Shown piece by piece: positions 55,740-64,000 of a stretch of DNA of 64,000 nucleotides. This DNA is from Heterodera schachtii (taxonomy: Eukaryota > Nematoda > Chromadorea > Rhabditida > Heteroderidae): the NCBI GenBank assembly GCA_023374025.1, contig SIJG01000009.1:2347475-2411474 (forward strand). Reading direction: 5' to 3'. Numbering within the stretch: the stretch's first letter is position 1; every line of letters starts with the position of its first letter. The notes beneath the pieces were generated by a model, which worked only from the letters and a program-made list of their open reading frames with translations, did not search any database and was not told the origin of the DNA. The translations under genes were made by a program, and so were the position numbers.

Positions 55740-56295
55740 AGTACAGCATACATTGAATACCTAAGACATTACTGTACTTTGCGTGTACCGTAGTTATATT
55801 TGTTCACAGAAAATGATGCATCTTTTTTAAAAGGTCGCCAAATAAACCAATTTTAGTACAATGACCAGGTTCCAAACGAGAAATTTGGCATTGTTTTCGG
55901 TACTCAATCGCAGTCAGTCGATTTGTTTGCGGGATTTAAAAAATTGCATTTGTAAAACATTTGTAATTTGGAAATTTGAAATCCATGAAAATTCTTTAAT
56001 TTCTGTTTTTTTGAATTGCTAGCAATTAAAAAAAATTCTTTTCAATAATTTTACTCTCATTGTCAAGGGCCGTGTGCAAGAGTTGCGCGGTGTTCAGTTG
56101 GATTTGAAAAATCGCAAAGTTACCCAATGGCACAATCCATTTGACAACTTGCGCGGCTATGAATCCGAAAAAGAGAAGCTAATGATTGCCAAATGGCAGC
56201 CGACCGATTTGCACATTTTCGATGAATATGGGCACACGAAAAATCGTTCGTCTATTAAAAAGAACAAGCAGTCGAGAACGAATAAAAGTGATTAA
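55740..56295 (+). pseudogene. Family C copy C4, fragment
   Basis: Contains exon 3 of family C (from 55,857, YND...NEKFGIVFGT) with a 7-nt loss that shifts the frame, followed directly by the last exon (56,068-56,295, GRVQELRGVQLDLKNRKVTQ). Exons 4-8 are missing. The hAT element inserted just upstream. Confidence 0.8.
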
Positions 56296-56572
56296 TATGC
56301 CATTGGCGGTCATCGTGAATTTTGCGGAATTTTGTGCCTTTGAACTTATCGTCCCGAAACCCGACCCGATGATTTTGGATCGGGTTTCGGGACAAAATAA
56401 GAATTTATATTATAAATTTTTTGAAATTTAAAATAAATTTTTTGAAACGATTGTATTGGTCTATATATTCATAATTTTGAAACTTTATGGCAGAATGTCA
56501 CAATTTTATCAAGAAAATTTAAGGGTTGCGCAAAATTTTGTCTTTTTCTGACAAAAATCGGTTAGTAAATAG

Positions 56573-57734
56573 TAGAGGTGTGCCGTGACTGAAAAAACCC
56601 GTGAACCGTGAATCGTGACCGTGACCGTGAATTGACCCCGTGAACCGTGACCGTGACCGTGAATTGGTCCCGTGAATCGTGACCGTGACCGTGATCCAAA
56701 AAACCCGTGAAATTCACGGTTTTCGTGACCGTGACCGTGAATTTTAAGAAAAATTTTTTTGGCGCCGAATTTTTTTAAACTTTTTTTTGTGGTATAATTT
56801 TCCAAAAATTTTTTTTTTGGGAAAAGGGGGGTCCATAGGCGCTGATAGACGCCATCGCAAAAAATTTTTGAACATTTGAGTCTTATTTGTGCAACGATTT
56901 GTCCAAAAAATGACCAAATTTTGCGAATTTGAGCCAATTTTTTATGAAATAATAAATTTTGGGGGGCCGGAGGTGCCGATAGGCGCCGCCGGGGGTAAAA
57001 TTGAAAATTTGAGTGCAATTTGTTAACATTGTTAACAGATTTATCCCTAAAATTAGCAAATTTTACAATTTTAATTAGTCTAAAAGGCAAAAAACGATGA
57101 AATGCAAATTATAGGTGCGCTTGCATATTTCAAGTTTAAAAAATCGGGTAGTCCATTGGCAAGCGCGCCCATAATTTACATTTTTCGCATAATTGTGGAC
57201 GTTCTAAATTGATTCCGACCTTTTATAAATGGTTTTGTGAGACATATTTACCCAATTTTTAAGAAAAATATGGGTTTTAGTGGAAACTTTTAGAAAATGT
57301 GATTTATTAACTGATTTTACCCAAAATAACTTTATTTCGATCAAATTTTTTTAAAAAACTTAATGAATTTTTTTATTTAAATGGGCTCATACTTGAAACT
57401 TTGCTTTTTATTTGTATTTCGTGCAATATATGTAGTTGGTTGACTTTGTTAAAAAAAGTTTCAGGAATATGGGAGGGGGCCGGCGGTGCCGATAGGCGCC
57501 GCCGGGGAAATTTTTGAAAATTTTGATATGTTTCTTAGCAAACTTTGCCCAAAAAAAGACCAAATTTCTCTATTAAAAAAAATTTATTTCATAAATATTC
57601 AATTTTATCCAGTGTAAATTTTTCACGGAATAACCGTGAATTGGTACCGTGAATCGTGACCGTGACCGTGAGTGAAAAAACCCGTGAAATTCACGGTAAC
57701 CGTGACCGTGACCGTGAATCACGGCACACCTCTA
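56573..57734. repeat. Large hAT-like MITE, TSD GTAAATAG
   Basis: Ends TAGAGGTGTGCCGTGACTGA and the inverse ending TCACGGCACACCTCTA, with exact 8-bp duplications GTAAATAG (56,565-56,572 and 57,735-57,742). Subterminal CCGTGACCGTGA repeats. The interior has three GC hairpin motifs (about 56,832, 56,968 and 57,480). No transposase. Confidence 0.92.
57480..57505 (+). repeat. GC-rich GATA-loop hairpin motif (best copy)
   Basis: Arm CCGGCGGTGCC, loop GATA, arm GGCGCCGCCGG. As RNA of this strand the 11-bp stem is complete with one G-U pair. Other copies or partial copies: 87-104, 6167-6192, 6386-6412, 6520-6547, 24,974-24,999, 40,358-40,384, 41,653-41,678, 56,968-56,993, 58,270-58,296 and 58,408-58,433. 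Each is flanked by AT-rich sequence with GTTAACAAATTTTGTCC-like words. Confidence 0.8.
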
Positions 57735-57833
57735 GTAAATAGCAATAAAAATTACAAATTTTTCCCGGCTGCGCCTAAAAGCGGCTTTTAATTGCAAAAA
57801 TTGGCCTTTTGATGAAAATCTAATAGTTTATTT

Positions 57834-59000
57834 TAGGGTTGCGTCCCCGACGTCGGGGTTTGAAAATTCGGGGTTCGGGGTTGTCGGGGTTTGAAGTGTC
57901 GGGGTTCGGGGTCGGGGTCGGAGTCGGGGTTTTTCAATTTTTGCCTTATGCCATATAGTCAAAAAACTTTATATTATTTTTGCTTAAATTTTTTTATTAT
58001 TCATTAATAATTTTATGTGCTTTTTTATTTCTTTTTTATTTTTGTATAGAATTAATTAAAAACACATAAGGCTTTTAAAATGGCCAATTTTCAGTGAAAA
58101 TCTGTAAAAAAATAGTCAAAAATTTAAATTTTTCCTCCAGCGCCGGCCCCAAATAAAAATAGTGGATTTTATTCAAAAAATGCCCAAAAATTTCTGATCA
58201 CCTTTTTTGTTTTTCAAATCATCTTTTTTCGCGGCGCTCTTTTTCTAAAAACTTTTAGGAGAAAGGGGTCCGGCGGTGCCGATAGGCAGCCGCCGGAAAA
58301 AATTTTGAAAATTTGGATGGGTCTGTTAACAGATTTTGTCCAAAAAATGATACATTTTTTCGATTTTGAGCCAAATTTTTTTAAGAAAAAATTAGTTTTT
58401 CGAGGGGCCGGCGATGCCGATAGGCAGCGCCGGGCGAATTTTGAAATTTAAGGTATATTTTCTAATAGTTTTTCACCCAAAATTTGTGAATTTCCGTGTA
58501 ATTTTTTATATTTTGTAAAAAATAATTGAAAAATATTAACTTTTCATGATTTACTCAAGGAAAATTAAATTTTTTAATTTCAACGAAAGGAAGATTGGAT
58601 TTAATTTGTCAATAATTATGCCAATGATGACCAGTTTTATTTGGGGTTTTTGTTTAAAAAACCATATTACTAATCAAAAAAAAAATAAATTAAAGTGAAA
58701 ACGTAAACAGGTATCGAACTATGACAGAAAGAAAATTAAGTGTGATGCACTCACTACCCACTACACTACATTTCAAATAAATAAGCATCAGCAAATTTAC
58801 TTTATTTAATAAAATTTGGCAAAATGGTTAAAAAAATTCAAATTTCTTATAACTTTTTTGCCTTTTCTCCCACAAAAATTCCATTCTTAAGGGTGTATAT
58901 TTAACCCCGACCCCGATCGGGGTTAAGGGTCGGGGTTCGGGGTTGTCGGGGTTGGAAGCGTCGGGGTTCGGGGTCGGGGCGGGGTCGGGGACGAACCCTA
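57834..59000. repeat. Large hAT-like MITE, TSD GTTTATTT
   Basis: Ends TAGGGTTGCGTCCCCGAC and GTCGGGGACGAACCCTA, with exact 8-bp duplications GTTTATTT (57,826-57,833 and 59,001-59,008). GTCGGGGTTCGGGG subterminal repeats, two GC hairpin motifs and a tRNA-like segment on the minus strand are inside. Confidence 0.92.
58705..58772 (-). other. tRNA-like remnant inside a MITE
   Basis: Read on the minus strand it has GTAGTGTAGTGGGTAGTGAG (A-box-like) and, about 30 nt later, AGTTCGATACCTG (B-box-like). A full cloverleaf is not evident. Same arrangement as 5911-5975 in an otherwise different MITE. Confidence 0.4.
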
Positions 59001-59008
59001 GTTTATTT

Positions 59009-59821
59009 TCTTGAATCAAATTATAAATTCCCAAAAATTTTTGAGTGAAATCTGGCAAATCCTAAATCTTTGTTTTAGATTCAAGATTTTTTCATTTTTT
59101 TCGCATTTTCCAAAAAATCCTTTCTTAATTATATTTTGTTCTCTAAAAATTTTCAAAAAAAATTCTTAAGTTTTGTGTCATTGCTTTATGCAAAACAAAA
59201 GCTGCGACTTTTATTTACATTTTTTTATTTCAGCTCGTATTTCCATCCTTACCAGTGCAAACGGTTGTTACCGGTACCGCGGCCACTGGCAAAACCTGTA
59301 TCGGTACCAAAAAACGCTAATTACAGTAATTACCGGCCAGTACTTTACTGGTATGGATACCGCTCAACATTTTATTGACCATTTTAGTTTTAAATTTAAT
59401 TCAAACAACTATTTTAAACAATTTTTTATTGACCGTTTTATTTTTTAATCTAATAAAAGATTTGGCTTTTTTTTACAAATTATAATTCTTTTAATAAATA
59501 TAAAATGAATAAATGCTTTTTTTTTTAAATCACCAATATTATATTTGTCTTTACGGCATCATCAAATTATCATATTTCTACGCTTTCACCGCACAGAATG
59601 GGAAAAAGATCAGCGGAGCCAACAGAAATGAATAATCAAAAAAGTGGTTTTGTACAGAATCGCGATATGAATCAGTTAAAAGTTCATTCATAAACAAATA
59701 AATAATTTCTTTTTTGTTTTGACTGAAATTTACCTAAATATAATAAATATTTTTTTTATTGTTCATTATGATTTAGCAAAAATAATTTTGCTTTTTTTCA
59801 TTAAAATTGGCATTCATTAAA
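59009..59821. other. Intergenic
   Basis: AT-rich. A cluster of ACCGGTACCG/GGTACC words (59,265-59,355) looks like a repeat remnant. Open frames across it are not supported as genes. The region up to 59,821 is the presumed promoter of C5. Confidence 0.45.
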
Positions 59822-62800
59822 ATGCCCAATTTATTGGCTGTTCTTTTGTTTACCATCATCCAATTTGAATTAGGCAATTCAAATGATCAGCAGATAACAG
59901 CAGACAAAAATGGTGAATTTGTGACAATTTCATAAAAGAAAAATAATTGGAAATATCTTAATTTTATTAGCATTTAATGCCGAAAAATTGTGCCGTCCCA
60001 TCGATGGCACTCCCTTTTACAACCAATGCCTTAACTCGTCAGTTGTCAAACAGAAGGGCTTCATCCCACGGCATTTGCGTCCGCCATGGCTCAACTCATC
60101 GCTGTTTGAGGACAACGAACTGAGCGAAGAAAAAGTCAAACATGACGGGTGTTATGGGTGTTACAAGGGGACAAACGCGAGCAATGGCATGGCACCTGGG
60201 GAAGAGTACTGTGCATGTACGGTAGGTCAACTTACAATAATCCATGGTTAATGAGCGGTCTTTTATGCACCAAAAAGATAGTTTTAAGCATGTTAAATAA
60301 GCATCTTAATTTTCTCAATTAAGCTTAAAATTAACAAATTTAGAGCGAAACATGCATAAAAAACTTTCCATGTGTTTGGTCTATTTTTTAAACTTAGCAT
60401 CTCAGAGAAAAGCATGTTTTCTATTTAATAATGAATAAAATAAATATAAAATTTGAAAATTTTTTCGAAAGTGTAAAAAATGAAAAAGCAAAAATTTTTG
60501 TCAAGAAATAATTAAAGATAATTAATTATTCGACAAAAGCTCTTACATCTTTAAGATGTATTTATTAAAATTTTAAATGGCTCCTTACACTTTTTAGCGC
60601 ATTTTTTCTTTAACCATTTTTCAAAAAATGTAAAATTATGCACAAAATGCTCCAAATAAAGCGTATTATAGATCTCCCAAAGTTAGCAAGAATTTAAGCC
60701 TATGCCTCAAAATCCGCTCCTAATCATGCTTACATTTATTAATTGTTTGATTCAGTACAATGGAGAAATGCCAAATGAAAAATTTGGAGTCATTTTTGGC
60801 ACCATCAATCGAAAGCGCCCAATCTGTCTGAAGGCTTTGCAACAAATGACTTTTGTAAATTTAAATTTAATTGTTTTGTTTTGTTGAAATTATTTCTTTG
60901 CAGATGCCCACCTGCGGAAACAAATATTTTGACCACATCAAACATTGTGCCATGGTCTGACAAAACATTTATTAAATTCACAATTTTTTTTTCATTTAAA
61001 GGTCCATTTTTATGACAATGAGCCAGAAAAAGAGCCGAGAAAGCCACCAAAAAAAGAGCGTAAAAATTTAAATCAATTAATTAATTAAAATATTGATAAA
61101 CCCATTAAGGAATTCTCGTACTTTTGGACGGTTGCATTACGGGAGCAATCAAAAAATGTCGTACCATAAATGTGAAAGTTGAATATAGAGAAAATTTTTA
61201 TTATGGAACAATTGCCTACAATTGTAAAGGCGAAATGAAACAAGTGTTCGAGAGCAGGCAAATAAAAAAAATGAAATAATTAAAAGAAAAAGAAAATTGG
61301 CATTTTTAGTATCGAAATAAAGGAATGGCCAAGCGATGATGGAAATGGTGAAAATTGGCATTATTTTTAAAATAAAATTGTGATTTTTGTTATTTAACAA
61401 AATTTTCTCAATTTTTTGCCACTATTTTGGCAGAATGGGAATTTTCATTTTGTTTATTTTGCCTAAAGAATTTTTTTCAAAATTTCTTTTATTTAAAAGA
61501 ATTAATTAATTTCAAAAATGAAAATTATTTTAGATGGAGGAGGAATTCCGTTCACTTTTCCCATTGAATTTCGCAACAGACTCTGCTGGGACATATTTAG
61601 TTCCCAAATACCCGATGTGTTCGTTGGCATAACACTCACTTTGAGTGGCAAGTGCGTTTTTTTGGCATCAATTTTTATTCATATTGGCAGAAAAGGAAAA
61701 TTTTATTTGGGGTCGAGATTTTCATTAAATAAAATGAAGGTCAATCCCTGAGTCGGGGTTTAATGTGTCGGGGTCGGGGATAATCCAAAAAATGCCAAAA
61801 ATGTCGTGGGTTGAGCGTCTTTGTCCCACCCTAAAATTAAATTTAAAAAATTTCTAAAATTAAAACTTTCCTCATTTTTTTTTATCAATAAAGCCAATTT
61901 TTGAAAATAATTTACAGTTGTGGCTACAAAAGTTACCATCTTCCTGATCTGTTGGCACCAAATGTTTGATAAATAAAATAAATTAATTTTTAAAAAATTT
62001 AAAAAAACGCATTAAAATGAATTGTTGTTTTAATCCAAAAGGGCCGTGTGCAAGAGATGCGCGGACTGCAGTTGGATTTGCAAACTATCAACGCAGTGCA
62101 ATGGCGAGATCCCGCAGGCGGTTATGAATACTCAAATCAAACTCAGCTAAATTGGCAACCGACCGATTTGAAGTTAATGAAACAAAACGGAATGCCAGAC
62201 GGCACGCTAATGTACCCGACGAACTTCGTGCTGAGACGTATTGTCCGACCTTTTAAAAAAATATATATAATATTTAATTTTTTGCTTTTAAAGCCGTTGG
62301 ACAATTGGAATTTTTGATGGACTTGTTTAAACACATTTACCTTCACAAAAACCCTGAAATATACACTTCTACAACGGAGGATACGGTAGTTGCGCCCCAA
62401 CTGGCTGCGATTGGCTTGGCAATTGCCTACAATGGCGCACGAGGGAATACGAAAGCGCAAATTGGCAAAGTGTTGTTGGATGAGGGTAATATATTTTTTG
62501 ATTGGGATCGAATTTTTGGGAAAACTCGGGACGAAATAAAAATGCCGGTTGTAAAATAGTTATTAAATTTAAAAAAATTGCAATGAGATTTTTTTAATAA
62601 CATTTCTAAATTTAAAAAATCAACAAACTTATTTAATATTTTTTTGAATATATCATTTAAAAAATAATTATTCCTATTGGACGATTTGCCATCGACTCTG
62701 GGACAACAGAGAATTGTTCGAGAAAAATATCTGGCCGGGTTTCGGGTCAATAAAAATGTCGGGATTCGGGTGACCCGGGAACCGCCCACTTTGGCGACAA

Positions 62801-64000
62801 ATGCTACAACATTTTTATTTGTCATTTAAATTAAATAAGCTTGATATGATTTTAAAGCGCTTGAAAGTCCCCAATAGCTTGCAAAAGTTCAAAAAATTTA
62901 TTTGAAACACTAGAAAGTTATGGCAAAAATTTTCAAAAAACTGGGTTTTTTCTGGCCATTTTGGCGCCGCAGCCATATTTTTTTTTAAATGTAGCATTAT
63001 TTTTGAAATTTAGCAGGTTAATTAAAAAAATGCTTAGAAATATCGTTTTATATCAAGCTTATTTTATTTCTTGCATAAAAAAAAGTTAGAACCCTTTAAA
63101 GTTGGCGGTGCAAAAATGGTCAGCACCAAAGTGACCCCGCCCCCCCCCCCCCCCCGCCCCGATTAAATCCGACACTGTGTAATCCCAAAAATTTATTAAT
63201 TTTGGTTCATTTAGTAACATTAAATTAAATAATTTAGGTTTGTCTGGACAATTAATGCACAATAACAACCGTCAATTTCTCCAAGAAATCCAATTGATTC
63301 CTTCTAATGATGTTTTTAAACTGAAAATGGAAAGCAAAATGTTTTTGTCGGATTCATTCGATGTTTTGGACCAATTCAAGACGAAAACAAACACATTTTA
63401 TGGGAACAATTTTGAGAAGATCAACTTTCGTCAAGGAACCGAGGCGGCAAATGTAAAATAATATTTTGCATTTAATTTAAATTTTTTAAATTTTTTATGC
63501 ATATAATTATAATCAGGGCTGGGACCTTTAAAATTAGAGTCAATTAAAAATGCTTAAATTAACTTATCTGGGGAGGATTTGGAGGCTCTCGGTCTGTAAT
63601 GGAAGTAACCGAAGAATTTTTTTGCGGCAACCAATTGCTTAAGGGATACAGAACCTGGACTGAAATAGCCTTATATTTTTGGGACTGAAATCGCCTACAA
63701 AAAATAAATTGATAAATGTTTTGGGTTCTCAAAAATTTTAATCTGTTTTAAACCGACAATTTTAACGTTTTTTTTTTGCGATTTTTTCTTACTGAATCGT
63801 TTTAAAATTCGGTTAAGCATTTTTTGAGGACCCATAATAAATAATCTTTGCATCTGATTTAAAAAATTTTCAAGAAAATTAATGAGTTTGCGCGGAAAAT
63901 AACGGCGGAAGGGAATGTCAGTGATGTGATTCAACCGGGAGACATTGAGCCGCATCAGACCAAGTTGAAAAAATCATTCAAAATTAATTACTATAATTAC
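59822..64000 (+). CDS. Secreted Cys-rich (family C, C5) - serpin fusion, 3' end outside window
   Basis: Family C part: 59822-59912 (signal peptide MPNLLAVLLFTIIQFELGNS), 59971-60221, 60756-60854, 60904-60954, 61002-61059, 61110-61257, 61310-61347, 61534-61651, 61918-61963 and 62042-62237. All phases agree with C1. Exon 6 ends CAG|GCAAAT (GC-AG). The last family C exon has a donor, AGAC|GTATTG at 62,237, that joins in phase to 62294-62485 (VGQLEFLMDLFKHIY, then TVVAPQLAAIGLAIAYNGAR), a serpin helix A and SP-box region. Further serpin exons are 63238-63452 (FKLKMESKMFLSD) and 63875-64000 (KINEFARKITAEGNVSDVI). Serpins are suicide inhibitors of serine or cysteine proteases; the reactive loop lies beyond the window. 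The serpin part has no signal peptide of its own, so the fusion would direct it to secretion. Alternatives: read-through to a stop at 62,317 gives a separate family C protein, with the serpin starting at ATG 62,317. Confidence 0.7.
62840..63095. repeat. Foldback repeat in serpin intron
   Basis: Degraded member of the foldback family: AAGCTTGATATGATTTTAAAG on the left and TCGTTTTATATCAAGCTTAT on the right, with TAGCTTGCAAAAGTTC inside. It is in the intron between the first two serpin exons, next to a C-run at 63,138-63,155. Confidence 0.5.

Noticed and set aside
56509..57090. 193-codon minus-strand ORF with HGHGSRG repeats
   Set aside because: It lies within the MITE at 56,573-57,734 and translates its CCGTGACCGTGA repeats.
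59136..59448. Overlapping ORFs with Tyr/Arg-rich ends
   Set aside because: They cover a GGTACC-rich repeat remnant; no splice signals or homologous copy support coding.

Overview
This window is nematode genomic DNA. Its genes are split into short exons by 45-100 nt introns unless a repeat has inserted. It holds a small chemoreceptor cluster, MATH/BTB genes, secreted Cys-rich genes and a few GC-AG introns. A plant-parasitic tylenchid (cyst-nematode-like) is my best guess, but no species marker is visible. There are no rRNA genes, intact tRNA genes or bacterial features. Gene models were built by joining open exons at splice sites with consistent phase; no transcript data were available.

Left part (1-18,100). 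The 3' half of an OTU-type deubiquitinase-like gene (429-5432, +) is followed by three paralogous 7TM chemoreceptor genes on the minus strand (10,608-7740, 14,529-12,378, 18,088-15,304), each with eight exons and matching phases. The end of the OTU gene plus one receptor gene is tandemly duplicated (about 4551-10,907 and 10,979-15,003).

Middle (18,100-52,500). A single-exon secreted proline-rich protein (20,683-21,501) precedes a ~15-kb direct duplication. Each unit carries a BTB-BACK-MATH gene, a minus-strand secreted gene with two 8-Cys modules, and a secreted Cys-rich gene (family C). The units decayed differently. In unit 1 the BTB gene is broken and the 8-Cys gene is a fragment, while family C copy C1 is largely open. 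In unit 2 the BTB gene (476 codons) and the 8-Cys gene (294 codons) are open and family C is broken. A third, partial unit (C3) follows a GA microsatellite.

Right part (52,500-64,000). A MULE transposase fragment lies beside a complete 2.1-kb hAT element with 39-bp inverted repeats and a perfect 8-bp target duplication. After a family C fragment (C4) and two large MITEs comes a family C gene (C5) whose last exon splices in phase into a serpin that runs off the window, suggesting a Cys-rich/serpin fusion.

The window is crowded with non-autonomous transposons. Sixteen insertions have exact 8-bp target-site duplications, mostly with TAGGG/CAGGG/TAGAG-type ends as in hAT elements. Families with different ends share an internal core, and several carry a recurring GC hairpin with a GATA loop.
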